DNA from: UBA4744 sp035282865
GTDB taxonomy: Bacteria; Actinomycetota; Acidimicrobiia; Spongiisociales; UBA4744
Assembly (NCBI GenBank): GCA_035282865.1
Contig: DATEVB010000215.1
Location: 1 to 10,765 of the forward strand
Direction: 5' to 3'
DNA: 10,765 nucleotides
Part shown: positions 1 to 6,051 of the stretch, one piece after another
Layout of the letters: every line of letters starts with the position of its first letter
How positions within the stretch are numbered: position 1 is the stretch's first letter
Position numbers and translations under genes: made by a program
Notes under the pieces: generated by a model
Database searches by the model: none
What the model was told of the DNA's origin: nothing
The model's input: only the letters and a program-made list of their open reading frames with translations

Positions 1-150
1 GATAGCTCACGCGTCGCAGTTGGAGCCGATCATCACCTATTAGAGGCGACGGCCGCACCGCCGTCACGAATCGCCGATCTCCAGTCACGAGCGAATGGGT
101 TCAGATCCCGTCCGGTGGAGCACCCCGGCCGCAGATCCACAGCAGTAGAG

Positions 151-166
151 GCCGGAGGGCTCCGGC
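151..166 (+). terminator. Possible GC-rich terminator hairpin (+ strand)
   Basis: GCCGGA and TCCGGC form a 6-bp stem around a GGGC tetraloop, followed by GGCTTTGC. The T-run is short, so this is a weak intrinsic terminator at best. It could end a transcript entering from left of the window on the + strand. No gene was recognised in bases 1-150. Confidence 0.35.
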
Positions 167-176
167 GGCTTTGCAC

Positions 177-207
177 AACGAAGGGGCCCGCCAAGGGCCC
201 CCTCGTT
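177..207 (-). terminator. Hairpin terminator after the HBHA-like gene
   Basis: A 13-bp stem with one A-C mismatch (AACGAAGGGGCCC at 177-189, GGGCCCCCTCGTT at 195-207) closes a 5-base loop, 22 bases past the stop of the HBHA-like gene. The stem is very strong, but neither side has a real U-tract, as is common in high-GC actinobacteria. It could serve both strands. Confidence 0.6.
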
Positions 208-229
208 ATTGCCTTGATAGTCCGACCGC

Positions 230-739
230 TCAGGCGGTGGTGGAGGCCTTCGTCGCGGCCGGCTTCTTGGCGGCGGTGACGGCTTCTTGGACGGCCTGCT
301 TCTTGGCCGCGGTGGTGGTCTTCTTGACGGCCGGCTTCTTGGCCGCGGTGGTGGTCTTCTTGACGGCCGGCTTCTTGGCCGCCGTCGTGGCTTTGGCGGC
401 CGGCACCACAGGCTGGGCCTTCTCGGTTGTCGGACGGAAAGACGACCGCCAGTTGCTCAGCATGTCATCGAGCTGCTCGCGCAGCTTTCCAACATGCTCC
501 TGGATCTGGTCGAAGTCCACCCTGGCGCCGATGTCCTCGACGAATTCCTCGACCGCGGTGCGGTCGGTGATCTTGGTGACGACCTTCTCGCCTTCCTTGG
601 CCCAGAGGTCATACTCCTTGCCGAGGCCCTCGGTGAGCTTGCCGCTCATTTCGGTGACCCGCTCCGACAGCTTGCGAGCTGCGACGACGGGGGCACCCAC
701 GGCTGCGTAAAGCACCTTCTTGGTCGTGTTGACCATCAT
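230..739 (-). CDS. HBHA/phasin-like protein with Lys/Ala-rich C-terminal tail
   Basis: Predicted 169 aa. Residues 1-100 are charged and amphipathic, probably helical or coiled coil, with a mildly hydrophobic start (KKVLYAAVGAPVVAARK). Residues 113-169 are a basic tail of Ala, Lys, Thr and Pro with 12-residue repeats of the AAKKPAVKKT type, like histone H1 or the tail of mycobacterial heparin-binding haemagglutinin (HBHA). The start is the ATG at 739, which overlaps the XRE stop as ATGA and has AGGAGG 7 bases upstream; a second ATG follows directly. In Mycobacterium hbhA lies next to an XRE gene (Rv0474), and the same order here supports an HBHA-like call. The N-terminal sequence does not clearly match HBHA, so a phasin-like or nucleoid-binding role is also possible. 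No signal peptide is evident. The gene is real with high probability; its function is uncertain. Confidence 0.8.
   Translation of the reverse strand: MMVNTTKKVLYAAVGAPVVAARKLSERVTEMSGKLTEGLGKEYDLWAKEGEKVVTKITDRTAVEEFVEDIGARVDFDQIQEHVGKLREQLDDMLSNWRSSFRPTTEKAQPVVPAAKATTAAKKPAVKKTTTAAKKPAVKKTTTAAKKQAVQEAVTAAKKPAATKASTTA
267..392. repeat. 36-bp coding tandem repeat in the HBHA-like tail
   Basis: Units of 36 bp start at 267, 303, 339 and 375. The units at 303-338 and 339-374 are identical base for base; the outer ones are diverged or partial. Each encodes 12 residues, so copy number can change without breaking the frame. This gives the Lys-rich tail its periodicity. Confidence 0.85.
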
Positions 740-1110
740 TCCACTTCCTCCTTTGCTCCGGACTGAACGAATGTTCGGTATATGTCCAGGAGCACTTGTT
801 TCTGGCGTTGATTCAATTGTGAGTCCGTTTCCACTGCCTCGACGACGGTCGGCGGACTGAAACCTTCTTCGAGCAGACCGGCCCTCGAGTAGAGCGACTC
901 GGCCTGGATGGAGAGGCCCCGGGCGATCGACTTGAGAATCTCGGCAGACGGCTTGCGAAGACCCCGCTCGATCTGGCTGAGGTAAGGATTCGAAATCCCC
1001 GCCTTGTCCGCCAGCTTGCGCAGCGAGAAATTGGCCCACTCACGCTGCTGCCTGATGAAGGCGCCGAGATCGGTGCCCTTCTTCTCTACTTTCTCGTCTT
1101 GCTTCGCCAC
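736..1110 (-). CDS. XRE-family transcriptional regulator
   Basis: Predicted 124 aa. A Cro/C1-type helix-turn-helix spans about residues 14-68: the SLRKLADKAG helix at 29-38, then a turn and recognition helix in ISNPYLSQIERG (39-50), then the typical RKPSAEILKSIARGL. Residues 85-124 are a charged helical tail, perhaps for dimerisation. The start is GTG at 1110, which has no Shine-Dalgarno but lies 7 bases after a good -10 box, so the mRNA is probably leaderless. The stop overlaps the start of the HBHA-like gene by 4 bases, implying translational coupling and shared transcription. Gene order matches Rv0474-hbhA of Mycobacterium. The likely job is controlling its own operon through the inverted repeat in its promoter; that is inference. 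The family call is firm. Confidence 0.9.
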   Translation of the reverse strand: MAKQDEKVEKKGTDLGAFIRQQREWANFSLRKLADKAGISNPYLSQIERGLRKPSAEILKSIARGLSIQAESLYSRAGLLEEGFSPPTVVEAVETDSQLNQRQKQVLLDIYRTFVQSGAKEEVE

Positions 1111-1146
1111 CCTTAGCAGTATATTGCGGAGTGCTAACTATTGCAA
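1111..1146 (-). promoter_or_regulatory. Sigma70-type promoter of the XRE/HBHA-like operon, nearly leaderless
   Basis: On the - strand TTGCAA (1146-1141) is followed after exactly 17 bases by TATACT (1123-1118). Transcription should start about 7 bases on, at or next to the GTG start codon at 1110. No Shine-Dalgarno lies between. This is the best promoter match in the window. Confidence 0.75.
1113..1137 (-). promoter_or_regulatory. CIRCE-like inverted repeat between -35 and -10
   Basis: On the - strand TTAGCACTC (1137-1129) is followed after 7 bases by TACTGCTAA (1121-1113). The left arm equals the HrcA/CIRCE half-site; the right arm matches 7 of 9. The CIRCE spacer is 9 bases, not 7. The site lies between and over the promoter boxes, so a bound protein should repress. 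HrcA or the XRE protein itself are candidates. Confidence 0.5.
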
Positions 1147-1221
1147 GCAGCGAGTCGGTTCTAGCTCTAGCCAGAGGATTCGAGCGCATGGCGCTGGAAG
1201 GCGAGGCCAGAACGGACGTGA

Positions 1222-1407
1222 TCAGTCCTGTTCGAAGACGCGAGCCAGATCCTCGAGGAAGTCTCCCTCTAGGCCGGAGTCCCGGTCGAGCATCAATCCA
1301 CCCGAGGCCGGCCAGGTGTGCAGGCACCAAGGGCAGAAGTGCTCGCCGTTTTCGAGGCGCACGGCGTCACGGGCCGTACAGCGCGGACAATCAGTCGCAA
1401 CGGGCAC
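1222..1407 (-). CDS. Small zinc-ribbon protein
   Basis: Predicted 61 aa. It carries CPRC at residues 7-10 and CPWC at 25-28, a C-x2-C-x14-C-x2-C zinc ribbon, then an acidic, hydrophobic tail (residues 41-61) that could be a helix for protein contact. The two knuckles and the lack of a better frame on either strand argue that the gene is real despite its size. The start is GTG at 1407 with no Shine-Dalgarno; CAGAAT stands 8 bases before it and could be a weak -10 for a leaderless message. It lies 51 bases after the acyltransferase stop on the same strand and may be the last gene of that operon. Function unknown; small ribbons of this kind often act in RNA, DNA or protein binding. Confidence 0.65.
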   Translation of the reverse strand: MPVATDCPRCTARDAVRLENGEHFCPWCLHTWPASGGLMLDRDSGLEGDFLEDLARVFEQD

Positions 1408-1458
1408 GTTGGTTGATTCTGGCCGATTTGGGCTGCCAATAGCGAACCGACCGGCCGC

Positions 1459-2643
1459 TCAGAAGATGCTGGTCCGCTCGCGGAGCATGGCATCAAGGGC
1501 TTCCTGTACCAACGCTCTGACCCGTTCGGCGGTCTCCAGCACCGTCAGCCGGTCCGGCCGGTCGGTGGCAGGTCCTACCTCGATCGGCTCGAGAAACCGG
1601 ATCTGCCATCTGACGGGGAGCGGGATGGGATTGAGCCACACCGCGATCTCGTCGACTCGCTGCTGCGGGAACACCAACCGGACGAGTTGGGCCAGCCGTT
1701 TGGACGTGAACAAGGCCGGGTGGACCTCCTCGGAACCCAGGACGGCAACCGGGATGATGGGGGCGCCGCTGCGCATCGCCACCTTGACGAAGCCGCCTCG
1801 ACCAAATCGCTGCAGCCGATAGGCATCCGATCCGGCTTTCTGGAAACCTTGCACGCCCTCCGGAAACACGCCCAGCAGATGGCCGTTTTCGAGCACCCAC
1901 ATGGCATCTTCCTTCGCTGCGTAGGCGGCGCCCGATTTGCGGTATAGATGCGAGTAGGTGGGCACCATGTTGAAGATCTCAGTGCCGATGACGCGTACCC
2001 GGCGGGGGAGGGGAGCTTCATTCGTGACGGCCAACTGCAGCATCATGGCGTCATACGGAAGGGCGGCTCCTCCGTGGTTCGAGGCGAGCACCGCCGCACC
2101 GTCCATGGGCACATGCTCCAGACCCTGAGTCTCGACCCGGAAGTAGTCGAAGTACAGGTAGTTGCCGAGATGCCAGAGCATCTCCGCTATCACCGGGTCC
2201 AAACCGAGGGCATCGATGTCGTAGGAGGCCATGTGCAGATGGCGGATCAGCGCAGGCCACGTCTCGAAACCAAGTGCGCCGGTAGCCGGAATAGCCAGAT
2301 CCGAGATGTTGGTTCCTCCGTGCAGGGCGCACAGGTCGTGGCCGCCGACCGGGGGGAGGCCACAGCGGAACTCCTCTGTGGTGACAAAGTTGCAGAAGCG
2401 CTGGCGATCGACCAGCAGTCCGAGCCGGTGGCGGGTTGCTCTGCGACGCTCTTCTCCGCGCATCCCGCCGGACTGGTGGGCCTCTGCGCCGGGTTCCCCG
2501 GAAGGCGGTTCGCTGGCCTTGAGTCCCCGGGCAACCGACTCCACCAGTTCCAGCTTGCTCATCGACGACCGGCCGCGGACGTCCAGGGCTCGGGCCAGGG
2601 ACCGGAGTTCTTGCACACCCAGGCGGTTGAGGATCTCGTTCAT
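1459..2643 (-). CDS. Lysophospholipid acyltransferase (PlsC-like) with N-terminal SAP-like and zinc motifs
   Basis: Predicted 394 aa. Residues 1-40 resemble a SAP/Rho-N fold (LGVQELRSLARALDVRG, then KLELVESVARG). Residues 84-108 hold C84, C94, C105 and H108 spaced C-x9-C-x10-C-x2-H, a likely single zinc site. From about 140 an LPLAT domain follows: an NH motif (N179-H180) with D188 as the acidic partner, FPEG at 250-253, and PIIPVAV at 285-291. The catalytic spacing is H-x7-D, longer than the classic H-x4-D. It should acylate a lysophospholipid or a lipid-linked glycan at the inner membrane; the acceptor is unknown. The start is ATG at 2643, 5 bases after the epimerase stop; a 21-residue upstream extension would overlap that gene and is unlikely. 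The pair matches Rv0501-Rv0502. The N-terminal fusion is unusual. Confidence 0.85.
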   Translation of the reverse strand: MNEILNRLGVQELRSLARALDVRGRSSMSKLELVESVARGLKASEPPSGEPGAEAHQSGGMRGEERRRATRHRLGLLVDRQRFCNFVTTEEFRCGLPPVGGHDLCALHGGTNISDLAIPATGALGFETWPALIRHLHMASYDIDALGLDPVIAEMLWHLGNYLYFDYFRVETQGLEHVPMDGAAVLASNHGGAALPYDAMMLQLAVTNEAPLPRRVRVIGTEIFNMVPTYSHLYRKSGAAYAAKEDAMWVLENGHLLGVFPEGVQGFQKAGSDAYRLQRFGRGGFVKVAMRSGAPIIPVAVLGSEEVHPALFTSKRLAQLVRLVFPQQRVDEIAVWLNPIPLPVRWQIRFLEPIEVGPATDRPDRLTVLETAERVRALVQEALDAMLRERTSIF

Positions 2644-2648
2644 GATGC

Positions 2649-3593
2649 CTACCCGGATTTCTGGACGGGTGATCGATCGTAGGTAGCCATTACCAGCCGG
2701 CGGCAATTCAATCTCGGCTCGAAACCGAGCGATTCGCCCATGAGCCTGGTGTCCGTCACCCGCCCGTACTTGATGAGGCCGACCAGATGCCGCGGAAGCG
2801 AGGCACGGAATGGGCGAAGTACCCGCATGGCATATTCGAATTGGCGGGCAGGCAATCGTTGGTTGATCCGCTTCCCGAGACGAAGGACGCCACTCAGGTA
2901 GAGCTGCCCTTCGCAGCCGATGTTGAAGGTCCCGGCTGTGGGATGGTCGATGGCGTGCTCCAGCGCCCGGATGGCGTCGTCCTCGTGCACGAACTGAAGA
3001 CGCGGATCGCTTCCCAGCAGGGTGGGGACGGCCGGGAGTCGAAGGTAACGGCTGAGTGGGTTACCGATGGTGGCTCCGACGATCGGATTGAACCGCAAAA
3101 CGGTGAAGGTGACATGGCGAAGCTCGTCCTCGAGTTGCGATACCGACGACTCCACCTCACGAAGGCTGCGTTCATAGCGAGTGAGGCGGGCCGGAGTCTT
3201 GGTGGACTCGCCAACCACCGACGGGTTGCGGGGCCCCGAGCCGTACACGGCCGCATCAGACTTCACGATCACACTCTGTACGTCGGGGAGACGTCCAATC
3301 GCTCCGAACAAGGCTTGTGCACCCAGGACCACGCTCGATTGGAGGTGATCGGGGCCGAACAGGGCGGACCGATCGAGTGTCTGGAGGTGCACAACGGTGG
3401 TCGGTCGGACGGAGATGACGTGTTCGGCGAACTCGAGCACATCGAGGCTCGACAGGTGGAAGTCCGATGCAAACTCGATGGACGGGTCAATTTCGTCGAC
3501 TGCGAATACTTCGGTATCGGCCCGGGACTCGAGGCTGCGGACCAATCGCCCTCCCACCCACGACGATGCTCCCGTGACCAGGATCCTGTGCAT
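2649..3593 (-). CDS. NAD-dependent epimerase/dehydratase (extended SDR family)
   Basis: Predicted 314 aa, normal for an extended SDR. The Rossmann nucleotide loop is GASSWVGG at residues 8-15, followed by an Asp-rich second strand end (AVDEID, 31-36), VVHL at 67-70, SDAAVYGSG at 102-110, VLRFNPIVG at 165-173 and FVHEDDAIRAL at 191-201. The usual catalytic YxxxK appears as Y130-E-R-S-L134, so the Lys is missing; the protein may have altered chemistry or bind a nucleotide sugar without turnover. The closest known arrangement is Rv0501 (annotated galE2) before the acyltransferase Rv0502. The start ATG at 3593 has no Shine-Dalgarno but lies 6 bases after TACACT, suggesting a leaderless mRNA. It heads the operon with the acyltransferase. 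Substrate not assignable. Confidence 0.85.
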   Translation of the reverse strand: MHRILVTGASSWVGGRLVRSLESRADTEVFAVDEIDPSIEFASDFHLSSLDVLEFAEHVISVRPTTVVHLQTLDRSALFGPDHLQSSVVLGAQALFGAIGRLPDVQSVIVKSDAAVYGSGPRNPSVVGESTKTPARLTRYERSLREVESSVSQLEDELRHVTFTVLRFNPIVGATIGNPLSRYLRLPAVPTLLGSDPRLQFVHEDDAIRALEHAIDHPTAGTFNIGCEGQLYLSGVLRLGKRINQRLPARQFEYAMRVLRPFRASLPRHLVGLIKYGRVTDTRLMGESLGFEPRLNCRRLVMATYDRSPVQKSG

Positions 3594-3599
3594 GCGCGC

Positions 3600-3605
3600 A
3601 GTGTA
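3600..3605 (-). promoter_or_regulatory. -10 box for leaderless epimerase transcript
   Basis: TACACT on the - strand stands 6 bases before the ATG at 3593. The intervening GCGCGC offers no ribosome site, so transcription probably begins at the start codon. The -35 region at 17-base spacing (GAAGTG) is poor. Confidence 0.5.
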
Positions 3606-3623
3606 GGCGGGGCGGCGCCCGCC
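3606..3623. promoter_or_regulatory. Inverted repeat in the divergent promoter region
   Basis: GGCGGG-N6-CCCGCC, perfect arms, lies between the two outward -10 boxes (3600-3605 on -, 3633-3638 on +). It could be a shared operator, though GC-rich symmetric runs arise easily by chance in such DNA. Confidence 0.3.
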
Positions 3624-3632
3624 ACTTCTGGG

Positions 3633-3638
3633 TACCAT
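3633..3638 (+). promoter_or_regulatory. Possible -10 box for a leaderless + strand gene
   Basis: TACCAT stands 6 bases before an ATG at 3645, the same geometry as the divergent epimerase promoter. No good -35 is seen. It supports translation beginning at 3645, in a different frame from the small ORF at 3695-3901. Confidence 0.3.
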
Positions 3639-3694
3639 CCCGACATGGAAGCGCTCTTGCTCGAGTTCGGTGCAAACGGTGCTCCGAGCGGATT

Positions 3695-3901
3695 GTGGAG
3701 TTGGCGGACGAATTGGTCGAAGATCCCCAGTGCCGGCTGGTCTTGGCTGGCGTGGATCCGGGTGGTCTGGTCCTGGTTACCATCTGGGAGACACACATGG
3801 TCGGCGAGGTTGGGGTCGGGCCGGCAAGTTTCGCCATGGATGGTGTTCGGTTCCGGCTTCTGACGGTGGTCGATCCCCGAAATCCGGCCGGGATGTCCTG
3901 A
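3695..3901 (+). CDS. Small hypothetical protein, start probably frameshifted
   Basis: Predicted 68 aa from a GTG at 3695: a helical, acidic start (VELADELVEDPQ), then beta-like hydrophobic stretches (CRLVLAGVD, GLVLVTIW, VRFRLLTVVD). I do not recognise the family. There is no Shine-Dalgarno before 3695. An ATG at 3645 behind a possible -10 opens in another frame as MEALLLEFGANGAP; one missing base near 3683-3686 (CC before GAG) would join it to ERIVELADELVED and give a natural protein of about 85 aa. After that point the 3645 frame becomes Trp-rich nonsense while the 3695 frame looks coding. It is either a one-base deletion in the genome or assembly, or a short protein from the GTG. It lies between a divergent epimerase gene and aroF. 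Function unknown. Confidence 0.45.
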   Translation: MELADELVEDPQCRLVLAGVDPGGLVLVTIWETHMVGEVGVGPASFAMDGVRFRLLTVVDPRNPAGMS

Positions 3902-3912
3902 ACCCGTGGAGG

Positions 3913-3940
3913 TTGACAACATGATGGGCCGGGCTACACG
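3913..3940 (+). promoter_or_regulatory. Possible promoter of the aroF-tyrA operon
   Basis: TTGACA (3913-3918), a perfect -35, is followed after 16 bases by TACACG (3935-3940), a modest -10. The predicted start near 3947 leaves a leader of about 15 bases before the ATG at 3962. There is no room for a leader peptide or attenuator. Confidence 0.5.
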
Positions 3941-3961
3941 CGCAGGCCGCGAGACGGCGAG

Positions 3962-4984
3962 ATGAGTTCGATGATCATTGTGATGAAGGCAGATGCAACC
4001 CAGGAGGATGTGGATCAGGTGCTGGCCCGGCTCAGCTCGATCGGCTCGGAGGCTCATGTATCCGTTGGACAGACCCACACGGTGATCGGCGTGATCGGCG
4101 ACCGCGAACGTATTCAGCAGTTGCCGTGGGAGGCCCTGTCCGGCGTTGAGCGGGCGGTGCCGGTACTCAAGCCCTTCAAGTTCGTGAGCCGCGACTTCCA
4201 CGCCACCGACACGGTGATCGACGTGCGCGGAGTGCGGGTCGGTGGAGGTTCGTTTGCCGTCGTGGCCGGACCGTGTGCCGTCGAGAGTCGCGACCAGCTC
4301 TTCAGGGTTGCCGAGGCCGTCCAACAAGCAGGAGCCCACATCCTGCGAGGCGATGCCTTCAAACCGCGCACGTCACCGTATGCCTTCCAGGGTATGGGCG
4401 AAAAAGGGTTGGAGCTGCTCGCCGAAGCCCGTGACGAGTTTGACATGCCCTTCGTCGCTGAGGTGCTCGATCCCCGTGATGTGGAGCTGGTGTCCTCGTA
4501 TGCGGATCTTCTTCGGGTCGGAACCCGCAACATGGCCAATTTCACGTTGCTGACCGAGGTGGGAAAACAGCCGCGACCCGTCCAGCTCAAGCGTGGCTTC
4601 ACCGCCACTGTGGAGGAATGGCTCAACGCCGCCGAGTACATCTACAAAGAGGGCAACCACGAAATCGTCATGGTCGAGCGGGGTATCAGAACTTTCGAGA
4701 CGTCCACTCGGAACACCCTCGACATCAGTGCGGTCCCGGTGTTGAAGGGTTTGTCCCACCTTCCGGTGATGATCGACCCGTCCCACTCCGCCGGGCACCG
4801 TTACCTGGTGGCCCCGCTGGCCCGGGCAGCCGTGGCGGTCGGAGCCGACGGATTCATGGTCGACGTGCACCACGCCCCGGATACCGCGCTGGTCGACGGT
4901 GCCCAGGCTCTGCTTCCTTCCGAGTTCGCCGCGCTGATGGATGACATCAGGAGCCTGGCGGCTGCCCTCCACCTCGAGATCTGA
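3962..4984 (+). CDS. aroF: 3-deoxy-7-phosphoheptulonate (DAHP) synthase, type I-beta
   Basis: Predicted 340 aa. It condenses phosphoenolpyruvate and erythrose 4-phosphate to DAHP, the first shikimate-pathway step, in the cytoplasm. Residues 1-75 form the ferredoxin-like regulatory domain of the Thermotoga-type enzyme (MIIVMKADATQEDVDQV), where Tyr or Phe feedback acts in relatives. The barrel has GPCAVES (103-109), RGDAFKPRTSPYAFQG (129-144), VGTRNM (186-191), LKRG (209-212) and IDPSHSAGHR (271-280). By alignment with the Thermotoga enzyme the metal ligands are C104, H275, D301 and D312; position 301 is Glu in that enzyme. The start could be ATG 3962 or ATG 3971, and the second fits relatives better; neither has a strong Shine-Dalgarno. 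tyrA follows after 4 bases, so the two are one operon for tyrosine supply. Confidence 0.95.
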   Translation: MSSMIIVMKADATQEDVDQVLARLSSIGSEAHVSVGQTHTVIGVIGDRERIQQLPWEALSGVERAVPVLKPFKFVSRDFHATDTVIDVRGVRVGGGSFAVVAGPCAVESRDQLFRVAEAVQQAGAHILRGDAFKPRTSPYAFQGMGEKGLELLAEARDEFDMPFVAEVLDPRDVELVSSYADLLRVGTRNMANFTLLTEVGKQPRPVQLKRGFTATVEEWLNAAEYIYKEGNHEIVMVERGIRTFETSTRNTLDISAVPVLKGLSHLPVMIDPSHSAGHRYLVAPLARAAVAVGADGFMVDVHHAPDTALVDGAQALLPSEFAALMDDIRSLAAALHLEI

Positions 4985-4988
4985 TCTC

Positions 4989-6011
4989 GTGCCGGCCGCC
5001 GCCATTCTGGGAACGGGTCTGATCGGGACCTCTGTCGGACTCGCGCTGCGGGCGGCCGGATGGGTGGTGACTGGATGGGATCCAAACCAGGCTGTTCTTG
5101 CCGAGGCTCTCGCGCTGGAAGGGATTGATGCGTCGGCGGACGACCGCAACGAAGCGATCGGGCCGGCTGATCTAGTCGTACTGGCCGGTCCCCCGGGTGC
5201 GGTTGTCGCTGATCTGGCCGGGCTGGCCACCGAAGCGCTGGTTACCGACGTGGCCGGTGTCAAGCTCCCGGTGGTCCGGGCGGCCCAGCACCTGGCCCAC
5301 TTCGTTGGTGGCCATCCGATGGCCGGCCGCGAACACGCCGGGCCGCACGCCGCCTCTGCGGCGCTGTTTCGGGGTGCCTCCTGGATTCTCTGCACCGATG
5401 GCGCTTCCGACGGTGATCTGACGCGGATGAGGGAGGTCGTGACGAGCTTGGGGGCGGTCCCGGTCACCATGACGGCCACCGAGCACGATGCGGCGGTTGC
5501 CGCCATCAGTCACCTTCCCCAGGTGCTCGCCTCGGCGCTCGTCGAGGTAGCTGCCTGTGACCCGCATGCGTTGGATCTGGCCGCAGGTAGCTTCCGGGAC
5601 CTCACCAGGGTGGCGCTCAGCGAACCCACCTGGTGGGCGGAACTCTTGGTGATCAACGAGAGCGAGGTGCGGCGAGTCCTGGGATTGTTGATCGAGACAC
5701 TCGATGGGTGGTCGGCGGCTCTCGGGGAGGGCGCCCTCGACCGGCTGTCCGGTCGGCTCCGGGAGGCGCGCCACCTCCGTCGGGCGATGGCACCGCCGGT
5801 GGTGGCGGTCGGCGTAGTGCTGGAGGATCGGCCGGGCGAACTGGGCGCGGTGGGTCGGGCCCTGGCCGTAAGCGGCGTAGACGTTCGAGATCTGCAACTC
5901 AGGCACGGACCTCACGGGGGGGGAGGCGTGTTGACCCTATCGGTGCGACCCGGAGAGGCAGAAGCGCTCAGGGTGGCACTCGCTGCGGAAGGCTTCGAAC
6001 TCGAGGGGTAG
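4989..6011 (+). CDS. tyrA: Prephenate dehydrogenase with C-terminal ACT domain
   Basis: Predicted 340 aa. It oxidatively decarboxylates prephenate to 4-hydroxyphenylpyruvate for tyrosine synthesis. It has a Rossmann motif GTGLIG (8-13), D31 at the end of the second strand suggesting NAD preference, TDVAGVK (86-92), GGHPMAGREHAG (107-118) with the catalytic-type His109, ISHLPQ (173-178) and, from about 262, an ACT domain (VGVVLEDRPGELGAVGRAL) expected to bind an amino-acid effector such as tyrosine. I chose GTG 4989, 4 bases after the aroF stop, because it places the Rossmann strand at the N-terminus; an ATG at 4941 would add 16 residues overlapping aroF. No strong Shine-Dalgarno is present, so translation is probably coupled to aroF. 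The next gene converges after 40 bases. Confidence 0.92.
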   Translation: MPAAAILGTGLIGTSVGLALRAAGWVVTGWDPNQAVLAEALALEGIDASADDRNEAIGPADLVVLAGPPGAVVADLAGLATEALVTDVAGVKLPVVRAAQHLAHFVGGHPMAGREHAGPHAASAALFRGASWILCTDGASDGDLTRMREVVTSLGAVPVTMTATEHDAAVAAISHLPQVLASALVEVAACDPHALDLAAGSFRDLTRVALSEPTWWAELLVINESEVRRVLGLLIETLDGWSAALGEGALDRLSGRLREARHLRRAMAPPVVAVGVVLEDRPGELGAVGRALAVSGVDVRDLQLRHGPHGGGGVLTLSVRPGEAEALRVALAAEGFELEG

Positions 6012-6013
6012 CA

Positions 6014-6024
6014 CCGACCTTCGG
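6014..6024 (+). terminator. Weak hairpin after tyrA
   Basis: CCGA-CCT-TCGG (4-bp stem) followed by a pyrimidine-rich run of about 30 bases lies between the convergent tyrA and cytochrome genes. It is too small to be convincing alone, but nothing better exists in the 40-base gap. Confidence 0.2.
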
Positions 6025-6051
6025 ACCTCTTACTTCTGACTTCCTACCTCC

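Noticed and set aside
93..115. tRNA or tmRNA 3' end: ATGGG-TTCAGAT-CCCGT looks like a T-arm, with a hairpin 40 bases on.
   Set aside because: The loop has G where tRNAs keep A58, no matching acceptor 5' strand or D and anticodon arms are found in 1-92, and there is no CCA or tmRNA tag.
303..410. CRISPR-like array in the 36-bp repeats.
   Set aside because: The units are directly tandem with no spacers and stay in frame in a Lys/Ala-rich protein tail.
171..710. Long + strand open frames over the HBHA-like gene.
   Set aside because: They are antisense to the repeat-rich coding region; their Leu/Ala/Val-Gly repeats are the complement of the Lys/Ala codons, and they have no ribosome site.
4373..5506. 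A 377-codon - strand open frame across aroF and tyrA.
   Set aside because: It overlaps two firmly identified enzymes on the other strand and has Ser/Arg/Pro-rich shadow composition.
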